A DNA stretch of 64,000 nt, from contig OZ020313.1 in NCBI GenBank assembly GCA_963971305.1, forward strand, positions 23,199,260 to 23,263,259, in the 5' to 3' direction. The stretch is from Arcuatula senhousia. Taxonomy: Eukaryota; Mollusca; Bivalvia; Mytilida; Mytilidae. The position numbers and the translations under genes were made by a program. The notes beneath the pieces are model-generated. The model searched no databases and was not told the origin of the DNA. It saw only the letters and a program-made list of their open reading frames with translations. Shown here piece by piece: positions 46,601 to 54,199 of this stretch (its first letter is position 1; every line of letters starts with the position of its first letter).

Positions 46601-49600
46601 TACTTAAATAACAACCGATTTACCATATTTAAGATTTAATCAGCTGTAGCTGCAATCGAACGATCATGATCATAATAATTAGACGATTTTGCTGAAAGTT
46701 TTAATTATTTTTGAAAGTTTAAATTTTACTGTTTAAAAAAAATAAGATAATTGTTTTAATTAAATCTTATTTTTTTAAAAAAGAATCATAGTATGTTACA
46801 AATTTGCAGAATAATGTTTACATATAGTTAGCGACAAATGGACGAGTGGACATGCACGACTTTATGACATGTATCACAGTTCCATAATGTAACAACCCAA
46901 ATTGGATAATAACTCGAAATGTCTTAGATTTAAACAAATAAGACTAGTAAGTACATGTAGGTACATAACAATCATAATGAACAACACCATCCTAGACGTA
47001 GTTTTGTTTTCATAAAAACTGATTCATCTAACCTTTTCCTTTGAAATATCTGTCGTTACAGTCACTTACTAGGTAATTTCCTTTTGTGTCTTCTATTTCG
47101 GGTATATTGTGAATAACAGTGAAAAGCACAAAAAGTCAATAACTCTTGCAAACGTACTTTTTAAATACACGTAAGCATCTTACCATATTAACCACCTTAA
47201 TAACTGAAGTATTACGAAAGTCGCCGAAGTGAAAAACTGATAAAATGCCTTTCCATTTTCTTTTGACGCACTAGTTGCCATTCCAAACAAACAACTTGCC
47301 ACTATCAATCCTAAAACATATATTTTAATCAATTGATTTCCTTTGTCATTATATATTTTTTGTTCCATTATCGACGATTAATAAAAACAAGTGTGGCCAC
47401 TAAAAGTATGTCTCGCCTGCCGGCACCATCGCTAAAATCAACTACCTAAGCTTTCATTTCTTGATATAAACACAAAAAGTGTCAGTATACCTAATAACAG
47501 ATGCCTAGTTATTATACTATTCAAGCAATCCATTGTCCACACAAGTATTACAAAAAAGTTTTTCAGCCTGAAAAAGACCTCAGTTCACAGATTCACTGGA
47601 GCGTGAAAATGAGGTCAGGGTCACACGGCATGGTGACAGTTGCATAGACCATAACCTGAACTGTCTGTATACCAAATATCAGATGCCTAGCTAATATACT
47701 TTTCCATCAATTCATCGTCCACAAAAGTCTTACAAAAATGTTTACGGCCTGAAAAAAGACCTAAGTTCACAGAGTCACTGGAGCGTGAAAATGAGGTCAA
47801 GGTCACACGGCATGGTGACAGTTGCGTAGACCATAACCTGAACTGTCTGTATACCAAATATAAGATGCCTAGCTATTATACTTTTCAAGCAATTCATCGT
47901 CCACAAAAGTCTTACAAAAATGTTTATGGCCTGAAAAAAAACCTAAGTTCACAGAATCACTGGAGCGTGAAAATGGGGTCAGGGTCAAACGGCATGGCGA
48001 CAGTTGCGTAGACCATACCCTCAACTGTCTGTATACCAAATATCAGATGCCTAGCTATTATACTTTTCAAGCAATTGATCGTCCACAAAAGTCTTACAAA
48101 AATGTTTATGGCCTGAAAAAAAACCTAAGTTCACAGAATCACTGGAGCGTGAAAATGGGGTCAGGGTCAAACGGCATGGCGACAGTTGCGTAGACCATAC
48201 CCTCAACTGTCTGTATACCAAATATCAGATGCCTAGCTATTATACTTTTCAAGCAATTCATCGTCCATAAAAGTCTTACAAAAAAGTTTACGCCGCCGCC
48301 GTCGCCGCCGCCGCCGTCGCCGCCGCCGTCGCCGGAAAGTAATACCTATGTCTCGCCTTCCGCGACTATTCGTCGCAGGCGAGACAAAAATGGTATACAA
48401 AACGTCAAAAGGTGGTAATAAACGGTTATTAAGTTTAAACACATTTAGTTATCATGCTTAATGCATCTATAAATCCCTCTCCAGTTTGCAATTTGCTAAT
48501 GTGGCCTTTGTAGCGGTCCCATTAAGTCTACTCTTTAACTTGTACAGGGTATTGTTCTCCAATACACGGGACAACCTTTTTTTCTGAATCTGAATTGAGA
48601 CTGAGCAGGGTCCGGAAACATCATTGCACAAAGATTCGAAAGAGACTAGCATTGTTTATTGAGACCATCCACGCAAATAGTGTCAAGAGAGAGTCGGATG
48701 ATCGGTCCATGAATTTTTCATTCCCGTCGGTTTATTTAGTTAACATTGTAAATGCTGATGTATATTTCAATAGGTGACCTCTCGTCAGGAGCGCTTGAAC
48801 ACCCCCCCCCCCCAAAAAAAAAAAAAATGTCGAAGGAAACATACTCTTCTTTTAGTAAGTTATCTTACCTAAAACGTTGGTTCCTTGTGCTGATCCAACT
48901 GATTTCTGCCTATCCTCAAGTTTTGATGTTACATTAGTTACATTAGTTGTATTATTCAGAAGGCTTGAGTTCGTCTCTTTAATGATGTATTTGGTTTGTG
49001 TCTGAAATTATTGTTAAAAATTACAAAAAATCCTTTCAAAAATGTTATTTTGAACGTAGGCTCCACTTGTTTGAAAATTGGTTCATATTTAAAGAAAACA
49101 AGCGTGGAGTAAGTGTAGCTGACATCTAGCATTTATAAAGTTAAACCTATAAAAAACAGCCAGCAGCCTTCGATGTGTCAATGGTAATGTCAATCAGCAG
49201 CTGTATTTGCCGCAAGGTAACAATGCATTGCTGATGTTTTGGCGTAAGATTTCTGTCGGTATCAGTCCATAGGAAATTTGTTTTATTGTCTTGGTACAAT
49301 ATCCCTTTTAAGATATGTATCAACCATTATGCCATTGTGTTATTGTTACCAAATCGCAACGAAAATAGAAATTTCATTAAACAAAAATATTTCTTAATGC
49401 TTTAACAAATCATAGTTTCTGTAACTAGGCCAAAAAAATTCTATTGCATTAATAAAACAGAGATGATCTTATAGTTGTTTTTTTTAATTACACATGCAGT
49501 GTATTATTTTTTTAGTATTTTTAGAAACTAAGAAAAGGAAAGTAAAGAAAACTAAATTTTTTTTTAGCAAAACACAGTTTTTCTTCATAAAAATCGTTTA

Positions 49601-52600
49601 CCTGTTCAAAGGTGGACACTATAATGTTCTCAGGAAATATATTTCTAAAATAAAAATAAACAAGAATATGTCCCAAAGACATTATACCCTATCTTGCAGG
49701 ATTTGGGACGGACGGACGAATGGAAAAACGTACAAAACACTAAATGCCCCCTGCTTTTGTTGATAGGAAAAAAAAACCTTTTTTTTCAAACAACTAACAA
49801 AATCAACGTATTTTTTTTAAATCAGGAATACTTATGAAAATTCTATATTCTGCAGACTGGTCATACAATCAATACGGACTTAAAACAACAGAGAAGAGAC
49901 CCAATTACCATACAAAAGTAAGGTATGAACCAAATAACAGAAACAAGAATGATAAATGTCAAGTTTCATAAAAGAGTAAACAAACAAAAGCAATTCAATG
50001 GTGTATTCTAATGTAAAACAAGAATAATATGTCCGAAAGACATAATGTAATTGCCCCATCTCGCAACAACATTTTGGACGGACGGACGAACGAACGGACC
50101 CGACCACTACTTTTGTAGATGGGGCATAAAACCAAAGAGGCAAATTCAAAATCAGTCACCACACACAAGAACGACACGAGGAAACAACACAAATACCTGG
50201 ACACAAAACGATGAACCAAACAGCATGTAATTACCAGACTGAACCTGGTGGTACAGGAAAAAAAGTTGCTGCTTGTTGCCCTTCGTACCGTGATCCTTAT
50301 AAACTATATTTCTGAAGATTTTGAGTTATCTTAAACCCTGTTGTATGGCAAAAACTTTCCTATTCCATTGCAATCTTAAGATCCAGTAGCAACAAAGAAA
50401 AAAAAAACGATTCTGGTAGATAATTACTCTTGTCGTATTAATGTACTGTACATTTGTACCTTAAAAGATCAGCAAAAATGTCTTGTGTCTCCATCTTAGA
50501 ACTAGCAGCTGGATATCTAGATGAACTAACTAGATGAATGTCCTGTCCTATAATGAAAGAAAAAGACTTGTATTTGTCATTTAAGTGTGCCCTTGTTTTA
50601 CATAGACTAAAGTACCATATCAATCAGTTTGGCAAGCATTAACTTTTAAAGTTCTAACCAATCCAAACACAAGTATAGTAAATGTAAAACTGAATATACA
50701 GTAAACAACGTATGTATTTGCCCACTTTCTTGGCAGCCGATTAATAGAAAATAATGGGATGTGGAATAAGTGTACCCGACACAGCTCACAAAACAAGCGG
50801 TAATTTAGAAAAAAAAAAACACAATGGAAAACCGCTAGCAGCAAGTAGGAGCTGTTCGCTGTTCTGCAAATGACCAATGGTCTAACTTAAATGCATATAA
50901 TTCCATCAAGTCCTGAAATAGTCACAGATAGACCCCCTTAAACAAAGAACAGAAAACATCAAAACGAAAAGTACAAACTAAAATTTTGTCTAAGATTCCT
51001 GGCTTAGGACAGGCATATATAAAATATGGTGGGGTTAAACAAGTGTTTTGGGCCAAACCTCCCCCTATATATATTCCCAGACGAAGCACAAAAATTAACA
51101 CACAATAAAAATTTCAATTGTACTAGAGAGAACCTGAGGTTTCATTGTTTTCATTTCTCTAAAATCATATATCATGTTTGGAAAAGCTTATGCATTGTTT
51201 TTTCTCGTTCACTTTTAAATTACGCTAATGCCGAAACAATGTTTAAAAAAGCATGAGCTAGTGTATACATTTAATTCATTTGTTCATTTGTTATATATTT
51301 GAAATATAGACTCGGTTTTAGGGCCATACAGAGATATACATACCTGGTTTTAGGATCAAACAGAGAAAAGTTCCAAGAAAACACGGCAGTAGATTTGTCA
51401 CCATCATATAGGCCAGACTCACGCCACTAATTCTACCATTCGTTTTGAGATCCAAGGAAGCTGTTGCTGTATACGTATATAAATAACAAATAATTACAAG
51501 TAGCAGACAGCTAGTGTAAAGTAATAAACATGAACTGCTTACCTTTCCGGAGAACTTAAGTTCATTTTTGTTCTGACGGGCATTCGTTTCTATCAAGTTG
51601 TATTAGTTGGTTGCCCCTTTGCCCATGAATATAACTATTTATTACTTGAATTTCTTTTATCATTCCTCGGGTTCGTCATATTCAAAATTATGATTAGAGA
51701 AATACATGCTTTTTTGGAGGGGTATTTCATACTGAGACTTGCAATATAATTGATAATTAAGTTATGTATTATGACATAAGCCTTTGATCATGTTGATGTC
51801 TGTGTGTTCGTGTGTCATTTTGGCATGTTGGATTTCTGGAGCACAAATGGTTTTCTGTCTTAAAAATTTTTCTTGTTAATAATGCCTTCCATTCTTGGAT
51901 ATTGAAGATTTCAGTTATAGGCAGATCTCCTAAATTAAGATGTCTTGTATTATGTATTTTGACTTGTTACCTTGAACTGCCTGTATTGTTTTGTAACCAA
52001 CCAACCAACAAACAAAATGGATTTGTAATCTATATGAAGATATCAATTACGTGCATATTACCTGTTATGATTGAGGACACTATTAATGGAATGATCATCA
52101 TCTTCAGCATCCTTATGTATACCTCTCCAAGAATACCTAAACAAACGACATTTTTATTACACTTTATGTAATCAAACTGAAATGTAAAAATAAATAATAA
52201 AAAAAAACATTCTTATTGTGGCTCTTTTTCCTTTATATTTCCATGTACCTGTAAAAAATCACGATGGCAAAAATAAGGAAATAAAAAGGTAGGACAGTCA
52301 GAGCCTTGACTTAAAAAAGGAAGAATTGTATTTTTTTCTGTAGAATGACGGGGCCAGAGAGAGGGTCTCATCTCGAATCCGGACGCCATTTTTTTTTAAT
52401 AAATCCCGACAACCCGGACTTTTAACACGCGAAATCCAGATTCCCGGTATTTTAAACTTTATTCTTTTAAGTTTAACAACCCTAATGACGAATCGTTAAG
52501 CATGCTTTGTCAAGTCGTTTGTCACATTCATAATTTTTTTAGTGTTTAAGCTACAATGTGTTGGAAGGTAAAGTTGGTCATATCGAAAAACCATTTTTAT

Positions 52601-54146
52601 GTCATGCAATAATTTTTCATTATTTTGTTAAAATAACATTTTCACATTCACATCTGATTTCATGTCACCAGTAGACGTAAGTATTCTCGTATGTCTCAAA
52701 ATTAAGGTCTGAAAGACATTACACCGCGTATACTTTCCAATTGGAAACGGAAAGAAGAAACTGTCAAAAAAATCATATTTCTAATGTATCTATGTACCTT
52801 GACGTTCATGCTCATTGACAGTCACAAAAAGAAATTTTACTTCTTTTTTTCAAATTTCATGAAAACATAGCTTTTACACGGGAAACTGCGTCAACTACAA
52901 ATGTTTGCTATACTGTTTCAGACTAATCTACTTCATGTTTCCCGAGATAATTTCATGGCTATTTCTTGGGTCTTATGATATTATTTGTAACGAATTTCTA
53001 TGCTTCAAAAGCAGGTATTAGCGAAGTCACGTTCCATGAGATGTACTAATTGTTGGTTGTGGGGTATTATGTGTAAATGCTGAGCATTAAAAAACATTCG
53101 AATTCTTGTTAATTTTAAATACATGCACATGAGTATGCTCCCCAATATAGAAAATATGTTTTTATATTCTTAGAGCTGTATAATTGTTTTTGAAAAATGT
53201 CTATATTTATGAACCTATTTTAGCTATGAGGATCATTTTAGGAAACAGTCGAGCGTAGCGAGGCAACCAATATTTGACATTTTTCATGTACAAAATTGAT
53301 GTTAATTGTTACAACTGAAAAAGTTTACAAACTCTTTCTCAACGATCCCGGATCTTTGCATTTTATTAGGACCATGCGCCATTTGCAGAACGGCGAGCAG
53401 CGCCTACTGGCCTCGTTGAAGGCTGCTGATGATTTTCCATTGTGATTTTTCTAAATTCCCGCTAGTTATGTTAGCTGTATCACGTACACTTATTCCACAT
53501 CTTATTATTTTCTATCAAAAAATCCCGATCTTAGACCTTAAATAACTAAAATCACAGCGTCACATCATCAATTTTTCCCGAAATCCCGAACTTTATTTTG
53601 CAAATCATGAAATCCCGTTAAAAATGACGAAACCCGACGCCCCGAAAAAGGTCCGCCAAGCCCCCCCCCCCTTTCATGTATGGACAATTACAAATTAATA
53701 TAAAATCTCGCGTGGCTGCTAAAAAAATCTAAACTCAAATTAGTTTAAAATTGAAAATGCAGCCCTGACGAAAATAATTATCAATACCATCCCCATAAAA
53801 ATCAAAAGCTAGCCTAATGAAGTTGGAGCGATAAAATAGAGGGGGTTATGGTATATTTGCTCACTTGCCAATTTCATTTAAGTTTTCTTTATGGATAGAC
53901 AAAAGGTTTTAAGAATTTCTAAAATTTTGCTCTAAAACGAACTTGTCGGCAATGAAATCTTATTCGAAGCTATTTAAACTTACGTTAATATTTAACTAAT
54001 ACAACACAATTACCTATCCATAACAAAGAGTCTTTGTCAACATAATTCCTCAGATAAAATCCCAGAGCTAGCCCTAAACCTCCGCCAAACAGAGTCAAAA
54101 TCACCAGCAAATTGGTATTCAAGCATTGTTTACAAGTGAGCGCCAT
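33160..54146 (-). CDS. Divergent SLC1-family (EAAT-like) amino acid transporter, 10 exons found, C-terminus missing
   Basis: Ten minus-strand exons join in exact phase from the ATG at 54,146: 54,146-54,014; 52,136-52,062; 51,466-51,344; 50,547-50,460; 50,268-50,235; 49,001-48,869; 47,310-47,184; 35,717-35,484; 34,157-33,963; 33,294-33,160. Together they code about 425 residues; family members have about 500-550, so the last helix (DRxRTxxNVxGD region) and C-terminus are missing. Recognisable pieces are VYIRMLKMMIIPLIVSSIIT (TM2), an extracellular loop with several NxS/T sites, GTNVLGLIVASCLFGMA (TM4), a LGMFLATVVLGF helix, NPYRFLYTLMEPLL, VTRFVIPLAAS (TM7) and ILTTLGIPPEAASLLYAFDW before TM8. 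The family couples Na+ gradients to uptake of glutamate, aspartate or neutral amino acids at the plasma membrane. Key motifs are altered: canonical NMDGTALY reads GRSGTCLY, and the HP2 SIGAAGIP reads SLANPAVT. Transport function is therefore uncertain. Confidence 0.82.
33963..34157 (-). CDS. SLC1-like exon 9 (HP1 end, TM7)
   Basis: 195 nt, phase 2-2. It codes AIAIPQTLHALETDNQLDKR, VTRFVIPLAAS and then GRSGTCLYINVSCLFVIQL. The last segment aligns with canonical GATINMDGTALYEAxAAIFIAQ, with the Na+/substrate motif replaced. Acceptor ATTGCAG, donor GTAAGT. Confidence 0.88.
34325..34560 (-). mobile_element. SINE-like repeat, partial, inverted
   Basis: It begins with GAGTGAGTGAGAGAGTGAGT (the complement of the ACTC tail) and shares the body words AGGCGATGAACATGAAGAGG and GCAATTTAGCCTATGTGATG with the copies at 14,488 and 20,800. 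It lies in intron 8 of the SLC1-like gene and is truncated near 34,560. Confidence 0.55.
34648..34725 (+). repeat. (GA)n microsatellite
   Basis: Nearly pure AG dinucleotides for about 75 bp, with a few AAAG and GGAG interruptions. It creates spurious open frames on both strands. Confidence 0.95.
35484..35717 (-). CDS. SLC1-like exon 8
   Basis: 234 nt, phase 2-2. It codes FTPLGVASLLARTIASSADA, then FRHLGMFLATVVLGF, a hydrophobic helix, NPYRFLYTLMEP, and enters the HP1 hairpin with FATSST. Acceptor AACAG, donor GTAAGT. Confidence 0.9.
36213..36226. promoter_or_regulatory. Perfect X-box-like palindrome GTTGCCATGGCAAC
   Basis: It matches the RFX-factor X-box consensus (GTNRCC, 0-3 nt, RGYAAC) exactly and is a perfect 14-bp palindrome. 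It lies in the long intron of the SLC1-like gene, far from any recognised promoter, so function is speculative. Confidence 0.3.
36520..37135. repeat. Degenerate tandem repeat rich in GGTCAAAGGTCA words
   Basis: TTTGACATAGG/TTTGACATATGG, GTGTATCA and TGACCTTGACCTCAAGGTCA recur with a period of roughly 130-180 bp. Direct GGTCAAAGGTCA copies resemble nuclear-receptor DR1 sites, but here they are part of a repeat body. Confidence 0.55.
37159..37704. mobile_element. 546-bp TTAA-bounded MITE
   Basis: TTAA at 37,155-37,158 and 37,705-37,708 flanks inverted ends GGTAGTACA(G/A)T. The right subterminal part has AAGCACGGTGACC then a T-rich run, as in the other two TTAA-bounded elements. AT-rich and noncoding. 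Confidence 0.75.
38867..39864 (-). CDS. DDE-like gene exon 7 (catalytic Glu, C2H2 finger)
   Basis: 998 nt with TAG at 38,867. It starts TSVLRYDYSEAQSGKSYCDA (presumed catalytic Glu), then a Ser/Thr-rich linker, the finger CSESGCISTFNSFSDMQSH and a Lys-rich C-terminal region ending ELSASI. Acceptor TTTGTAG. Confidence 0.82.
38867..46164 (-). CDS. Transposase/integrase-like DDE protein gene, 7 exons, one frameshift
   Basis: Exons on the minus strand join in exact phase: 46,164-45,759; 44,533-44,287; 43,854-43,754; 42,831-42,288; 41,903-41,620; 40,821-40,626; 39,864-38,867 (TAG). Corrected for one extra base, they code about 924 residues. The N-terminus is Cys/His-rich and probably zinc-binding. 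LIMDWAMKFLP gives D487, YLRSDNAGCYH gives D571 and DYSEAQSGKSYCD gives E603, so D-83-D-31-E, the spacing expected of an RNase H-fold DDE nuclease. A C2H2 finger (C744, C748, H761, H767) follows. I recall a large intron-containing invertebrate family with SDxAGCYH and DFSEPQxGK motifs; its biochemical role is unknown to me. The whole gene sits on the same strand inside intron 7 of the SLC1-like gene. An A8 run in exon 2 shifts the frame, so this copy is broken unless that is a sequencing error. Confidence 0.75.
40626..40821 (-). CDS. DDE-like gene exon 6 (second catalytic Asp)
   Basis: 196 nt, phase 0 in, phase 1 out. It codes HRTYAQTMDGVKQDWIAVAC, then ENVYLRSDNAGCYH; the SDNAG motif resembles the TDNGxxF strand of integrases. 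Acceptor ATTACAG, donor GTAATT. Confidence 0.82.
40940..41600. repeat. Dispersed-repeat intron (two TTATTCCACATC motifs)
   Basis: The intron between exons 5 and 6 of the DDE-like gene. TTATTCCACATCTCATTATT at about 40,953 and TTATTCCACATCGCATTATA at about 41,567 flank CTTGCAGTTGCTGAGATATT-type repeat text also seen at 9,640. Noncoding. Confidence 0.55.
41620..41903 (-). CDS. DDE-like gene exon 5 (first catalytic Asp)
   Basis: 284 nt, phase 1 in, phase 0 out. It carries ALLIMDWAMKFLPLAFREKQ and KGVNWHVTV, the first Asp-bearing strand and following strand of the presumed RNase H fold. Acceptor TATGTAG, donor GTGATA. Confidence 0.8.
42288..42831 (-). CDS. DDE-like gene exon 4
   Basis: 544 nt, phase 0 in, phase 1 out. 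It begins ISSFGTKVMKLKSGEEVNIP and contains a helical stretch and a Cys/His cluster (CADHCMN, then CLHQHDMICEKC) likely to bind zinc. Acceptor TTTTCAG, donor GTAAGT. Confidence 0.8.
43360..43745 (+). mobile_element. Helitron-like repeat 3' part ending beside an exon
   Basis: Two core units (AATTTCTAAGTCCAAAGGGC at about 43,358 and 43,527) are followed by an ACAGACGGACAGACGGACC microsatellite and a terminal hairpin TTATACCC...GGGGTATAA (43,709-43,743) with an inner GCAAC-TTC-GTTGC stem. It ends about 8 bp from the exon 3 boundary of the DDE-like gene. Confidence 0.65.
43754..43854 (-). CDS. DDE-like gene exon 3
   Basis: 101 nt, phase 1 in, phase 0 out. It codes NPCYRRKMDIEKMDHALDFF then FSQNFYQ. 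Acceptor TTCAAG, donor GTAAGC. A Helitron-like repeat ends just beyond the donor. Confidence 0.75.
44287..44533 (-). pseudogene. DDE-like gene exon 2, +1 frameshift in A8
   Basis: 247 nt where 246 would be in frame. Before the homopolymer (T8 on the plus strand, 44,406-44,413) it reads LKEIVVNLYQESTNKQQKK. After it, one frame over, it reads LLSMIAKTATKKDLQNLIPG and LTVHAINEARKHA. Acceptor GTATAG, donor GTATGT. Confidence 0.75.
44690..45118. repeat. Tandem-core repeat fragment with GGACGGACG end
   Basis: CAGACCTGAAAT plus CATACCAAATATCAACAAGC resembles text at 26,920-27,080 and 57,060-57,110. It ends in GGACGGACGCGTACACAC microsatellite DNA. It lies in intron 1 of the DDE-like gene. Confidence 0.5.
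45759..46164 (-). CDS. DDE-like gene exon 1
   Basis: ATG at 46,164 (context CAACAATGG), 135 codons plus one base, donor GTATAT. It contains CPYHRYTLGIRWRKNQQCSF and ends LLPIGSG, a Cys/His region probably binding zinc. Confidence 0.75.
47184..47310 (-). CDS. SLC1-like exon 7
   Basis: 127 nt, phase 1 in, phase 2 out. It codes LIVASCLFGMATSASKENGK, then FYQFFTSATFVILQLLRWLI, matching TM4 to TM5 (canonical GEKG...FFxxLNE...VxWIMW). Acceptor TTTTAG, donor GTAAGA. The next intron is 11.5 kb and contains another gene. Confidence 0.88.
47409..48386 (+). mobile_element. Helitron-like repeat with TGTCTCGCCTGC / GCAGGCGAGACA ends
   Basis: Four core units of 181-186 bp (GTCTGTATACCAAATATCAG at about 47,661, 47,847, 48,028, 48,210), plus an older partial one near 47,485. 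A CCGCCGTCG microsatellite lies at 48,290-48,335, and a 3' hairpin GTCTCGCCT...GCGAC-TATTC-GTCGC-AGGCGAGAC at 48,349-48,385. It lies in intron 6 of the SLC1-like gene. Confidence 0.75.
48869..49001 (-). CDS. SLC1-like exon 6 (glycosylated extracellular loop and start of TM4)
   Basis: 133 nt, phase 0 in, phase 1 out. It codes TQTKYIIKETNSSLLNNTTN and then VTNVT..., with several N-glycosylation sequons, ending GTNVLG, the family entry to TM4. Acceptor TTTCAG, donor GTAAGA. Confidence 0.85.
49655..50130. repeat. Two Helitron-like end fragments
   Basis: ACAAGAATATGTCCCAAAGACATTA-like starts at about 49,660 and 50,018 are each followed within 100 bp by GGACGGACGGACGAA microsatellites and a GGGGCAT end. 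They are deletion derivatives that keep only the ends. Confidence 0.55.
50235..50268 (-). CDS. SLC1-like candidate 34-nt micro-exon 5
   Basis: A 34-nt piece between AGCAG and GTAATT restores phase from exon 4 (phase 2) to exon 6 (phase 0) and would code NFFSCTTRFSL, where the family has NMFPxN. The acceptor lacks a good pyrimidine tract. It was chosen because phase and position both fit. Confidence 0.4.
50460..50547 (-). CDS. SLC1-like exon 4
   Basis: 88 nt, phase 1 in, phase 2 out. It codes a Ser-rich hydrophilic stretch ending METQDIFADLLR, aligning with the family DxxxDLxRNxFP segment after TM3. Acceptor TTATAG, donor GTACAA. Confidence 0.65.
50740..51075. repeat. Dispersed repeat, copy 1 (copy 2 at 60,740-61,030)
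   Basis: GAGCTGTTCGCTGTTCTGCAAATG and, about 150 bp later, CTGGCTTAGGACAGGCATAT followed by GTGGGGTTAAACAAGT match copy 2 in the same order. It begins with the complement of the TTATTCCACATC motif. It lies between SLC1-like exons 3 and 4. Confidence 0.6.
51344..51466 (-). CDS. SLC1-like exon 3
   Basis: 123 nt, phase 1-1, acceptor TACAG and donor GTATGT. It codes ASLDLKTNGRISGVSLAYMM and the following hydrophobic helix ending ILKPG, matching the family TM3 region (canonical ...IHPG). Confidence 0.85.
52062..52136 (-). CDS. SLC1-like exon 2 (TM2 core)
   Basis: 75 nt, phase 1-1, acceptor TAG at 52,137-52,139 and donor GTAATA. It codes ILGEVYIRMLKMMIIPLIV, the strongest family signature in the gene. 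Confidence 0.85.
52370..53660. other. SLC1-like intron 1, repeat content
   Basis: No exon seen. AATCCCGAAA/AATCCCGACA words cluster at 52,400-52,450 and 53,515-53,640, and a TTATTCCACATCTTATTATT motif lies at about 53,492. GAGCGTAGCGAGGCAACC at about 53,252 is part of another dispersed repeat. A C10 run lies near 53,660. Confidence 0.45.
54014..54146 (-). CDS. SLC1-like exon 1
   Basis: ATG at 54,146, 44 codons plus one base, donor GTAATT at 54,013. It codes a short cysteine-containing N-terminus followed by the first hydrophobic helix (LLVILTLFGGGLGLALGFYL). Confidence 0.75.
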
Positions 54147-54185
54147 TACTGCATAATATTATTCAAACAACTGTCCTGCCGGGTT

Positions 54186-54196
54186 ATTTATAAATC
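54186..54196 (-). promoter_or_regulatory. Possible TATA element of the SLC1-like gene
   Basis: On the minus strand TTTATAAATA lies about 40-50 nt before the ATG. Spacing is plausible for a TATA box with a short 5' UTR, but AT-rich DNA gives many such matches. Confidence 0.3.
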
Positions 54197-54199
54197 TAC

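Noticed and set aside
48233..48442. Poly-Arg frame on the minus strand
   Set aside because: Produced by the CCGCCGTCG microsatellite at 48,290-48,335.
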